From Microbulbifer harenosus (GTDB lineage: Bacteria > Pseudomonadota > Gammaproteobacteria > Pseudomonadales > Cellvibrionaceae), in assembly GCF_005771435.1 (NCBI RefSeq), contig NZ_VANI01000019.1:1-64000 (forward strand): DNA of 64,000 bases. Direction: 5' to 3'. Made by a program: the position numbers and the translations under genes. How positions within the stretch are numbered: the stretch's first letter is position 1; each line of letters begins with the position of its first letter. Below are positions 31,115 to 39,302 of the stretch, piece after piece. The notes under the pieces are model-generated. The model made no database searches, had not been told where the DNA came from, and saw only the letters and a list, made by a program, of their open reading frames with translations.

Positions 31115-33911
31115 AGTGGCGTTCCTCACCGGAACCACTCACGTTCTCAACACAGCGGCCACAGAGTTCCGGATGCTCGCTGTTGCTGCCCACATCTTCG
31201 CGGTAGTGCCAACAGCGGCCACATTTGGGTGCGTCCACCTTATGCACCGCCACCCGCAGGCCGGCGAGTTCGGTTTTCTCGGCACCGGCAGCATCGGTAA
31301 GCGCCTGTACGGAAGTGGAGGAGCAGATCAGCACAAAGCGCAGCTCGTCTTTGAGCGCATCCAGTTTCTGTTGCAGGGCCTCGTCGGCAAACAGCGTCAC
31401 GGACGCCTGCAGGGAACCACCGATCTTGCCCGCCGCGCGCTGCTCTTCAAGCACTTTGTTCACCGCAGTCTTCACATCGGCGATAGCATCCCAGAATTCT
31501 GCGTCCATCGCATTGTCCTGCGGCAACTCCGGGAACTGGTGCCACTCTGCCAGCATCACGCTGTCTTCGCGGTTGCCGGGGATAAACTGCCACAGCTCTT
31601 CCGCGGTAAAGCTGAGGATCGGCGCCACCCAGCGCACGAAGGCCTGCACGATGTGGTACAGCGCGGTCTGCGCGGAGCGACGGGCGACGCTATCGGCCTG
31701 GGTGGTGTACTGGCGGTCCTTGATGATGTCGAGATAGAAACCGCCCATCTCCACCACACAGAAGTTGTGCAGTTTTTGATAGATCTGGTGGAACTGGTAG
31801 CGGTCGTACGCCGCTACGATTTCACCCTGCAGCTTCGCCGCCTGCTCGATGGCCCAGCGGTCCAGCGCCAGCAGATCATCCGTCGGCAACAGATCTTTCG
31901 CGGGATCAAAACCGGCCAGGTTGGACAGGAAGAAACGCGCGGTATTGCGCAGGCGGCGATAGGAGTCCGCGGTACGCTTCAGGATCTCGTCGGAAACGCC
32001 CATCTCGCCACTGAAGTCGGTGGCCGCTACCCACAGGCGCAGCACGTCCGCACCCATTTTGTTGATCACATCCTGCGGCGCCACCACGTTGCCGATGGAC
32101 TTGGACATCTTGCGACCCTGGGCGTCCACGGTGAAACCGTGGGTGAGCACCTGCTTGTACGGCGCGCAGTCGTTGATGGCGATGGAGGTTTTCAGGGAGG
32201 ACTGGAACCAGCCACGGTGCTGGTCGGAACCTTCCAGGTACAGGTCCGCCGGGAAGCGCAGGGCTTCACGACGCTTCAGCACCGCGTGATGGGTCACGCC
32301 GGAATCGAACCACACATCCAGGGTATCGGTAACTTTCTGGTAGTTGTCCGCGTCGTCACCCAGCAGTTCTTTTGCATCCAGCTCGAACCACACGTCCATG
32401 CCCGCCTTTTCCACCTGCTGCGCGACTTTTTCCATCAGCGCCGGGGTGTCGGGGTGAATTTCGTGGGTCTCTTTGTGCACGAACAGCGCGATGGGCACAC
32501 CCCAGGTGCGTTGACGGGAGATACACCAGTCTGGGCTCGCGTTCAGCATGGAATCGATGCGCGCCTTGCCCCAGCCGGGGATCCACTGCACTTCATCAGC
32601 CGCTTTCTGCGCGTGATCCAGCAGGTCGTTCTGCTGCATGCTGATAAACCACTGCGGCGTGGCGCGGTAGATCAGCGGGGTCTTGGTGCGCCAGCAGTGC
32701 GGATAGCTGTGGACCAGTTTGCCCTGATACAACAGTGCATCGTTTTCTTTCAGCAGTTCGACAATCTTGTCGTCAACCTTGTACACGTGTTCGCCCGCGA
32801 CCAGCGGTGTGCTGTCGCGGTAGACGCCGTTGTCGTCGACATAATTCAGGGTGTCGATACCGTAGCGCTTGCCCACGTTGAAGTCGTCCGGACCGTGATC
32901 GGGCGCGGTGTGCACGCAGCCGGTACCGGCGTCGGTGGTGACGTGGTCGCCGAGAATGATCGGCAGTTCCTTATCGTAGAAGGGATGCTTGATTTTCAGG
33001 TGTTCCAGCGCGGCGCCGCGGATGCGGCCAACCACACTGCCCTCGAGACCAGCCTGTGCCAGTACCGCGTCTTTCAACGCTTCTGCCAGCAGCAGGCGCT
33101 TGCCGCCGGCCTGTACCACCACGTATTCCAGCTCGCCGTTGACAGACACGGCCTGGGAAGACGGCAGGGTCCAGGGGGTGGTGGTCCAGATCACTACGGA
33201 CAGCGGGCCTTCGCCGGCGTGGCCGCCAGCGGCGTCGGCGATGGCGAGCGCGGTTTCTTCGGTGACCGGGTAATTGACGTAGATGGAGTAGGACGTTTTG
33301 TCCTGGTACTCCACTTCCGCTTCCGCCAGCGCAGAGCCGCCCACCACACTCCAGTACACGGGTTTGAAGCCGCGGGACAGGTGGCCGTTTTTCACCACAC
33401 CGGCGAGAGCGCGAATGATGTCGGCTTCAAATTCGAAGTCCATGGTGCGGTAGGGATTTTCCCAGTCGCCGAACACGCCGAGGCGGATAAAGTCTTTCTT
33501 CTGACCTTCGACCTGTTTTGCGGCGTATTCGCGGCATTTCTGGCGGAAGGTTTTGTGGTCGACCTTGGTGCCGGCCTTGCCGACTTTCTGCTCCACCTTG
33601 TGTTCGATGGGCAGGCCGTGGCAGTCCCAGCCGGGCACGTAGGGGGCATCCAGTCCGCTCAGGGTTTTCGATTTGACGATGATGTCTTTGAGAATTTTGT
33701 TGACCGAGTGACCGATATGAATATCACCGTTGGCGTAGGGGGGGCCATCGTGCAGGATAAACTGTTCGCGACCGGCGCGGGCCTCGCGAATTTTTTCGTA
33801 GAGCTTGCCTTCTTGCCATTGCTTCAGAATTTCCGGTTCCCGGCTCGGCAGATTGCCGCGCATGGGAAAGTCGGTTTCGGGCAGGTTCAGGGTCGCTTTG
33901 TAGTCGGTCAT
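31107..33911 (-). CDS. ileS: Isoleucyl-tRNA synthetase
   Basis: Class I aminoacyl-tRNA synthetase of the bacterial zinc type. It has the HIGH motif in [13 protein letters not shown], the large CP1 editing insertion, KMSKS in [10 protein letters not shown], and a C-terminal zinc finger with CGRCWHY and CGRC pairs. 934 aa, as in E. coli (938). It overlaps lspA by eight bases. A 431-base gap holding two structured repeats separates it from ribF, whereas these genes are close together in Pseudomonas. Confidence 0.97.
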   Translation of the reverse strand: MTDYKATLNLPETDFPMRGNLPSREPEILKQWQEGKLYEKIREARAGREQFILHDGPPYANGDIHIGHSVNKILKDIIVKSKTLSGLDAPYVPGWDCHGLPIEHKVEQKVGKAGTKVDHKTFRQKCREYAAKQVEGQKKDFIRLGVFGDWENPYRTMDFEFEADIIRALAGVVKNGHLSRGFKPVYWSVVGGSALAEAEVEYQDKTSYSIYVNYPVTEETALAIADAAGGHAGEGPLSVVIWTTTPWTLPSSQAVSVNGELEYVVVQAGGKRLLLAEALKDAVLAQAGLEGSVVGRIRGAALEHLKIKHPFYDKELPIILGDHVTTDAGTGCVHTAPDHGPDDFNVGKRYGIDTLNYVDDNGVYRDSTPLVAGEHVYKVDDKIVELLKENDALLYQGKLVHSYPHCWRTKTPLIYRATPQWFISMQQNDLLDHAQKAADEVQWIPGWGKARIDSMLNASPDWCISRQRTWGVPIALFVHKETHEIHPDTPALMEKVAQQVEKAGMDVWFELDAKELLGDDADNYQKVTDTLDVWFDSGVTHHAVLKRREALRFPADLYLEGSDQHRGWFQSSLKTSIAINDCAPYKQVLTHGFTVDAQGRKMSKSIGNVVAPQDVINKMGADVLRLWVAATDFSGEMGVSDEILKRTADSYRRLRNTARFFLSNLAGFDPAKDLLPTDDLLALDRWAIEQAAKLQGEIVAAYDRYQFHQIYQKLHNFCVVEMGGFYLDIIKDRQYTTQADSVARRSAQTALYHIVQAFVRWVAPILSFTAEELWQFIPGNREDSVMLAEWHQFPELPQDNAMDAEFWDAIADVKTAVNKVLEEQRAAGKIGGSLQASVTLFADEALQQKLDALKDELRFVLICSSTSVQALTDAAGAEKTELAGLRVAVHKVDAPKCGRCWHYREDVGSNSEHPELCGRCVENVSGSGEERHYA

Positions 33912-34007
33912 TGGTTATCTACTTCGGTTGTAGCGCTAAAACAAATTCTTTCGTTCAACTGAACTTCAGCGATAACTGGCTTACGAAGTTCAGAACTAAA
34001 AATCGAA

Positions 34008-34119
34008 GCGGAAGTGATGGGGATCAGGTTTCAAAACCGTCGGCGACATGGACGTCGCCGACGGAGCGTACAGGGACGTATTCACAGCGTTTTTGAAACC
34101 TGATACCCATTGCTTCCGC
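34008..34119 (+). repeat. Nested-hairpin repeat, copy C
   Basis: 29-bp outer arms (34008-34036 / 34091-34119, three mismatches). A perfect 11-bp inner hairpin (34037-34047 / 34054-34064) has loop ATGGAC. The linker (34065-34090) contains TACAGGGACGTATTCAC. Orientation is plus. The arm-side flank GCCACCGGAC is shared with copy B. Confidence 0.9.
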
Positions 34120-34185
34120 GCCACCGGACGTAGAACAGAGCTCTAATATCGGACCCCGGGGTCCCAGCTCGGCCAGTTCGGTGGC

Positions 34186-34296
34186 GGCAGAGCACCGGGG
34201 ACAGGTTTTCAGGACCGCGGTGAACCCATCCCTGGGCGCTGCGGCGCAAACATCCTGTTTGCGACGCTCCTGAAAACCTGTCCCCGGTGCTCTGCC
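34186..34296 (-). repeat. Nested-hairpin repeat, copy D
   Basis: Perfect 29-bp outer arms (34186-34214 / 34268-34296), an inner hairpin (about 34241-34265, one mismatch), and a linker reading CCCAGGGATGGGTTCAC on the minus strand. Orientation is minus, facing copy C. The 66-base spacer to copy C is itself palindromic (GCCACCG 34120-34126 with CGGTGGC 34179-34185; 14-bp palindrome GGACCCCGGGGTCC at 34151-34164). A further hairpin, CTTCGCATC/GATGCGAAG, follows at about 34296-34332. Confidence 0.9.
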
Positions 34297-34342
34297 TTCG
34301 CATCTGAGTGTTGGAGTATTCTGATGCGAAGGGGTAATTTCT

Positions 34343-35320
34343 TTACTTTTGTTTGCCGCTGGCAAACCACGCTTTCGCGTTGGCAATGTCTTCGGCAATT
34401 TTCTGTTTGAGGATTTCCAGGGACTCAAACTTTTCTTCATCGCGTAATTTGTGGTGGAAGGCGACGGCAATTTCGCGGCCGTACAGGTCGCCGCTGAAAT
34501 CGAACAGGTGCACTTCCAGCAGCGGTTTTGCACCCTCGCCTTCCACCGTCGGGCGAAAGCCCACATTGGCCACGCCGGCCACTTCCATACAGCTGCCACT
34601 CATCGGGCTGCCGTTGGTGCGCTTTGCGGTTACCGTGTACACGCCCACCAGCGGCGAGCGATAGCGATGCAGGCGCACATTCGCCGTGGGCGCACCCAGC
34701 TGACGCCCGAGGGCGCGGCCGCGGGCGACCAGGCCGGTAATCCGGTAGGGCTTGCCCAGCAGCTGTTCTGCCAGGGCAAAGTCCGCATTCTGCAGGGCCT
34801 CGCGGATGCGGGTGCTGCTTACGCGCTCACCGGCAATTTCCAGGGTCGCGGTGTCTTCCACGGTAAAACCCGCTTCCGCACCCACCGTTTGCAACAGCGC
34901 GTAGTCACCACTGCGGTCGCAGCCGAAGCGGAAATCATCGCCCACCACAAGGTGGCACACGCCGAGGCCATCCACCAGCACCTGTTGGATAAACGCTTTC
35001 GCGCTCAGGTGGCGCAACCGCTCGTTGAACTGCAGGCACAGCACGCGATCCACCCCCGCGGCAAACAGCGCAAGCACCTTTTCCTTGAAGCGCATCAGCC
35101 GCGCCGGCGCCTTTTCGCCGGAGAAGAATTCATGGGGCTGGGGCTCGAAGATGATCGCTACCGAGGGCAGTTTGCGCTCGGCGGCCCGCGCCCGCAGTTG
35201 GGTAATGATGGCCTGGTGCCCCAGGTGCACGCCATCGAATGAACCGATGGTCGCCACGCATCCGTGGTGGCGCGGCCGCAGGTTGTGCAACCCGCGAATC
35301 AGCTCCCGTTGCTCGGTCAC
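34343..35320 (-). CDS. ribF: Bifunctional riboflavin kinase / FMN adenylyltransferase
   Basis: Converts riboflavin to FMN and FMN to FAD. The N-terminal adenylyltransferase domain has the HIGH-like GSFDGVHLGHQ (residues ~26-36). The C-terminal flavokinase domain has the GAPTANVRL motif and ends about residue 310. 325 aa. The start codon is GTG at 35320, with no other candidate nearby. It lies between murJ and ileS as in most gammaproteobacteria. Confidence 0.95.
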   Translation of the reverse strand: MTEQRELIRGLHNLRPRHHGCVATIGSFDGVHLGHQAIITQLRARAAERKLPSVAIIFEPQPHEFFSGEKAPARLMRFKEKVLALFAAGVDRVLCLQFNERLRHLSAKAFIQQVLVDGLGVCHLVVGDDFRFGCDRSGDYALLQTVGAEAGFTVEDTATLEIAGERVSSTRIREALQNADFALAEQLLGKPYRITGLVARGRALGRQLGAPTANVRLHRYRSPLVGVYTVTAKRTNGSPMSGSCMEVAGVANVGFRPTVEGEGAKPLLEVHLFDFSGDLYGREIAVAFHHKLRDEEKFESLEILKQKIAEDIANAKAWFASGKQK

Positions 35321-35417
35321 AGTGCTTCACTCACCCTACTAGTCACTCTTGATCGGCCTTGCAAAATCAAGCGGCGCAGTATAACGGATTTGGCCGCTCT
35401 CTGGGGATTTCGGTCAC

Positions 35418-37091
35418 TCATGAGGTGGCCCGGAAATGGCGCGGGCGCAGGCCGCTGGCCAGTAACACCCCCAGGTAGGTGGCGCCGCCGGCCACTACCA
35501 GCGCGCCGATGCGCCAGGCACGCTGCCACCAGGGCCAGTCGTTCCAGTCGGGCCAGTAGTGCAATACGCCAAGCAATACCGCTGCCATGGCCAGATTAGC
35601 CAGCAGCAGCCGCGCCAGAAACGAGCGCCAGCCGGCTTCCGGTGCGTAGACCCCGCCCTGGCGCAGCCCGCGGTACAACAGCCAGGCGTTGATCGCCGCC
35701 TGGCCGGCGGTGGCCATGGCAAGCCCCATATGGCCGAGCTGAAAATACAGGTGCAGCGGCACCACAAACAACAGGCTCAGTATCATCTTGGAGGCAATAG
35801 CGATAAGACCAAAGCGCACCGGGGTGGTGGTGTCCTGGCGGGCGAAGTAGCCGGGCGCCAGCACTTTGATCAGCATGAAAGCGAGCAGCCCGAAGGTGTA
35901 GGCGCGCAGCGACCAGGCCGCCATCTGCATATCCCGAGCGGTCATGTTGCCGTACTGAAACAGTGAAGTAAGTAGCGGCTCTGCGAGCACAAACAGCGCC
36001 ACAGCTGCCGGCAGCGCGATCAGAGTGACGCAGCGCAGCGCCCAGTCGATGGTGTGACGAAAGCGCCGCGGGTCGCCGCCGGCGTGCTGGCGCGACAGGT
36101 TCGGCAGGATCACCGTGGCCACCGCAACGCCGAACACCCCCAGCGGCAACTCGGTCAGGCGGTCGGAAAAATACAGCCAGGTCACCGATCCGGTGGGCAG
36201 GAAGGAAGCCAGCACCGTGTCCAGAACCAGGCTGATCTGGGTGACCGACACACCGAAGATCGCCGGTGCCATCAGCCGCAGGATCTTGCGCACGCCAGGA
36301 TATTGCCAGTCCCATTTTGGGCGCGGCAGCAACCCCTCGCGCATCAGAAACGGGATCTGGAACAGCAGCTGCGCCACGCCGGCCACCAGTACCCCCCAGG
36401 CGAGCGCCATGACCGAGGGATCGAACCAGCCGGCGGCCACAGTGGCGGCGGCAATCAGCACCAGATTGAGCAAGATCGGGGTCAGGGCCGGGATGGCGAA
36501 ACGGTCAAAGCTGTTGAGAATGGCCCCGGCGAAGCCGGTGAGCGAGATCAGCATCAGATAGGGGAAGGTGATACGCAACATGTCCGTGGCCATCGCGAAC
36601 TTGGCCGGCTCATTGCCGCCCCACCACCAGCCAAAGGCGAAGATGCCTGTTACCAGCGGCGCGCCCAACACCCCAAAAAGCGTGACCAGCAACAGTGTGC
36701 CCCCAAGCGCCCCGGCCACCCGGTCATTGAGTTCTTTTGCCGCGGCCAGGCCGCCGTTTTGGCGGTATTCCGCCAGCACCGGTACAAACGCTTGGGCGAA
36801 TGCGCCCTCGGCGAACAGACGGCGGAAGAAATTGGGGATTTTGAAGGCCACAAAGAAAGCATCGGCGGCTTCACCGGCACCGGTGAGTCGCGCAAATACC
36901 ACATCCCGCGCCAATCCCATGATCCGCGACAACAGTGTGGCGCCGCCGACCACAGAGGTTCCGCGCAGCAACCCCCGCTGAGGGCTATCTTTTTTTTCCT
37001 GCAACCCGGCACCTTGTGCCCCGTGCGATTGCAGTGCCGGGTCATCCGGGCTCGGTTTGGGCGGTTCCTGTTCGGGCGAAGGTGCTGCCAC
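35418..37091 (-). CDS. murJ: Lipid II flippase MurJ (MviN)
   Basis: Essential membrane flippase carrying lipid II across the inner membrane. About 14 hydrophobic segments. The conserved N-terminal block GGATLLSRIMGLARDVVFAR is followed by PNFFRRLFAEGAFAQAFVPV. From the GTG at 37091 the protein is 557 aa, with a Pro/Glu/Gln-rich tail of about 40 residues before the first membrane helix, which most family members lack. A TTG in RGLLRGTSVVG preceded by G-rich sequence could be the true start and would remove the tail. Confidence 0.93.
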   Translation of the reverse strand: MAAPSPEQEPPKPSPDDPALQSHGAQGAGLQEKKDSPQRGLLRGTSVVGGATLLSRIMGLARDVVFARLTGAGEAADAFFVAFKIPNFFRRLFAEGAFAQAFVPVLAEYRQNGGLAAAKELNDRVAGALGGTLLLVTLFGVLGAPLVTGIFAFGWWWGGNEPAKFAMATDMLRITFPYLMLISLTGFAGAILNSFDRFAIPALTPILLNLVLIAAATVAAGWFDPSVMALAWGVLVAGVAQLLFQIPFLMREGLLPRPKWDWQYPGVRKILRLMAPAIFGVSVTQISLVLDTVLASFLPTGSVTWLYFSDRLTELPLGVFGVAVATVILPNLSRQHAGGDPRRFRHTIDWALRCVTLIALPAAVALFVLAEPLLTSLFQYGNMTARDMQMAAWSLRAYTFGLLAFMLIKVLAPGYFARQDTTTPVRFGLIAIASKMILSLLFVVPLHLYFQLGHMGLAMATAGQAAINAWLLYRGLRQGGVYAPEAGWRSFLARLLLANLAMAAVLLGVLHYWPDWNDWPWWQRAWRIGALVVAGGATYLGVLLASGLRPRHFRATS

Positions 37092-37311
37092 GTCCCTGAT
37101 TCCTGAAGGTCAATGCCGGATTCCGGCCAGAAGTTTAAATGCAGAAGGAAATAATGGGCGGCAAGTCTACCGCAAAGCACCGCCGCGGCCACCCGATCCG
37201 CTCGCAAACCCTCTGCAGCGCAGCCGCGCTACGGTTGGCGCAATACGAAACTATACTCAGTGTAAGCCGTTGGCGAACCGCAGGGATTGGCGGCAACAGA
37301 GGAGAAAAGGA

Positions 37312-37452
37312 ATGACCATTAACGCATTGATGATTGCACTGCTCCTGGCGATCCTGTTGTACGCCATTGTCGCCATGGGCCCACGACCTCAACGGGTGCG
37401 GGTGCGGATCGACCAGTCCCGCGGCAGCCGCTTTCGGCGGCGCGTGGAGTGA
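37312..37452 (+). CDS. Small single-pass membrane protein, unknown
   Basis: 46-aa ORF with a strong ribosome site (AGAGGAGAAAAGGA just before the ATG). One hydrophobic helix (residues ~3-22) is followed by a strongly basic tail (about nine Arg), so it would sit in the inner membrane with the tail in the cytoplasm. I know no family for it. It lies divergent from murJ and 200 bases before pdsO. The frame is open upstream, but only this ATG has a good ribosome site. Confidence 0.55.
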   Translation: MTINALMIALLLAILLYAIVAMGPRPQRVRVRIDQSRGSRFRRRVE

Positions 37453-37654
37453 TTGCAGCGCAATCTTTGCGGAGGCTGAACTGAATCACAGGGCGCCTCG
37501 CCACAATTCGCCATAATTGCTGAGCAATTTGCCCCACTGGCGCCACGCCAGTGCCTCCTTGCGGGGTTTAAATGACTATCAACCGAGACGGAAACACCAA
37601 CCCGATCGGCACCGAAGAGCAGTCATATAAACTCAAATCGCAAGGAACACGATC

Positions 37655-38365
37655 ATGAAAAAGATGTTGTTGGCAGTAACCCTGAGCAGTCTGGCCCTGA
37701 ACAGCTTCGCCGCGCCCGAGGCCGCCAAAAACACCGAGACAAAATTTCAGGGCTCAGCCCTGACCCCGGCCAAACAGGCCACTGTATTTACCGGCGCCGC
37801 AGTTGCGGGCGCCGCCGTAGGTGGCCCGGTCGGTTTCATTGCCGGTGCCCTCGGTGGTGCCTGGCTGGGCGAACAGATCAAGCAAGCAGAAGAGGCCGAC
37901 ATGCTCGCAACACAACTGACCGAAAGCCGCGCAGAACTGGGTAACCTCGCACAACAACTGGACATGGCGCAATTGTCGGCCAACGACGCCCGCACGCTGG
38001 CACTGGAAAGCCTTGAGTTCCAGATGCTGTTCACCACCGGCGACGACCAGCTGCAGGAAGCACAGGAGCGCCAGGTTGCCGCGATGGCCGATTTCCTCAC
38101 CCGTCACCCGCAACTGCAGGTATTGCTCGAAGGTCATTCCGACCCCCGCGGCAGTGACGGCTACAACAATGTACTCTCCGACCAGCGCGCCCTCAGTGTG
38201 CAGCGCGCCCTGGAAGCCTACGGTGTAGCACCTGAACGTATCGAACGCCGCGCTCTCGGCGCCAGTCGCTCCAAAGCTGGCAAGGGCGATCTGGACGCCT
38301 ACGCGCTCGAGCGCCGGGTCGATATTCACTTCGGCCTGCCGGAGTCCACAGCCGGCAACTTCTGA
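37655..38365 (+). CDS. pdsO: OmpA-family protein of the dedicated sortase system (PdsO-like)
   Basis: Outer-membrane/periplasmic protein. A signal peptide (cut after SFA, residue ~19) is followed by a Gly/Ala-rich hydrophobic segment (AGAAVGGPVGFIAGALGGAW). A coiled-coil stretch and a C-terminal OmpA peptidoglycan-binding domain follow (LLEGHSDPRGSDGYNNVLSD). 236 aa. This layout and the two following genes match what I know of the PdsO/PdsR/PdsS set linked to a marine proteobacterial sortase. The assignment rests on recall of the family; a generic OmpA-like lipoprotein is the alternative. AAGGA precedes the ATG. Confidence 0.75.
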   Translation: MKKMLLAVTLSSLALNSFAAPEAAKNTETKFQGSALTPAKQATVFTGAAVAGAAVGGPVGFIAGALGGAWLGEQIKQAEEADMLATQLTESRAELGNLAQQLDMAQLSANDARTLALESLEFQMLFTTGDDQLQEAQERQVAAMADFLTRHPQLQVLLEGHSDPRGSDGYNNVLSDQRALSVQRALEAYGVAPERIERRALGASRSKAGKGDLDAYALERRVDIHFGLPESTAGNF

Positions 38366-38577
38366 ACATCAACCCATCGGCCCCCGTTCCGCAAAAACGG
38401 TGGCCGATAGTTCACAACAGTCCCGCGCAACCCGACTTCCAAAGCCCTGTAAAACCTGACCTTGTGTGCCGCTAAAACGTGGCACGCTTTTTTGTGCGCA
38501 TCATTTTTTGCCAGCGGCCCCAATGTTCGGGCATGATTTTCCGCCACATGCCAGCAGATATCAGTGCCAAAGCCCGT

Positions 38578-39270
38578 ATGAACAGCCCGACCATCGCCAT
38601 TGTCGAAGACGAAATTGCCATCGCCGAGAACTACCGCGATGCCCTGCGCCGCACCGGTTATCAGGTACAGCTCTACCATACCCGCCCGGAAGCACTGGCC
38701 GCATTTCAACAGCGGCTGCCGGATCTTGCGGTTATCGATGTTGGCCTCGGGGCGGAAATCGAGGGCGGATTCGATCTGTGCCGGGAGCTGCGCGCCATGG
38801 CGCCCACCCTGCCCATTCTGTTCCTGACCGCGCGGGACTCGGAACTGGACATTATCTCCGGCCTGCGCCTGGGCGCGGACGACTATCTCACCAAGGACAT
38901 CTCCCTGCCGCACATGCAGGCCCGTATCAGCGCCCTTCTGCGCCGGGTGAGCATCATGCAGTCCAAAAGCGATGACAACGAAACACTCACCCAGGGCGAC
39001 CTGGCGCTGGATGTATCGCGCCTGCACTGCCACTGGCAGGGAACGGCCGTGGACCTCACCGTGACCGAGTTCTGGATTGTGCACGCCCTGGCCAAGCGCC
39101 CCGGGCATGTGAAATCCCGCACCCAGTTGATGGAAGCCGCGCGGGTGGTGCTGGACGACAACACCATCACCTCCCATGTGAAGCGCATCCGCCGCAAATT
39201 CCAGGCCATCGACGGAAGTTTTGATGCCATCGGCACGGCCTATGGCATGGGCTACCGCTGGCAGGTGTAA
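38578..39270 (+). CDS. pdsR: Response regulator of the dedicated sortase system (PdsR-like)
   Basis: OmpR-type regulator. The receiver domain (TIAIVEDEIAIAENYRDALR) has its phosphorylated Asp in LAVIDVGLG and a conserved LTARDSELD. Instead of the usual KP after the switch Lys it reads YLTKDISLPHMQARISALLR, a feature I associate with the sortase-linked regulators. The C-terminal winged helix ends IGTAYGMGYRW. 230 aa from the ATG at 38578, which has a weak ribosome site. ATGs at 38548 and upstream are possible. Its kinase follows 32 bases later. Confidence 0.8.
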   Translation: MNSPTIAIVEDEIAIAENYRDALRRTGYQVQLYHTRPEALAAFQQRLPDLAVIDVGLGAEIEGGFDLCRELRAMAPTLPILFLTARDSELDIISGLRLGADDYLTKDISLPHMQARISALLRRVSIMQSKSDDNETLTQGDLALDVSRLHCHWQGTAVDLTVTEFWIVHALAKRPGHVKSRTQLMEAARVVLDDNTITSHVKRIRRKFQAIDGSFDAIGTAYGMGYRWQV

Positions 39271-39302
39271 CCGCCGCCAGCCCGAACCCCGACCCGACTG
39301 TC

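Noticed and set aside
30969-33962. 997-codon open frame on the plus strand opposite ileS
   Set aside because: A long antisense frame of a GC-rich gene; ileS on the minus strand has every family motif and the antisense product resembles nothing.
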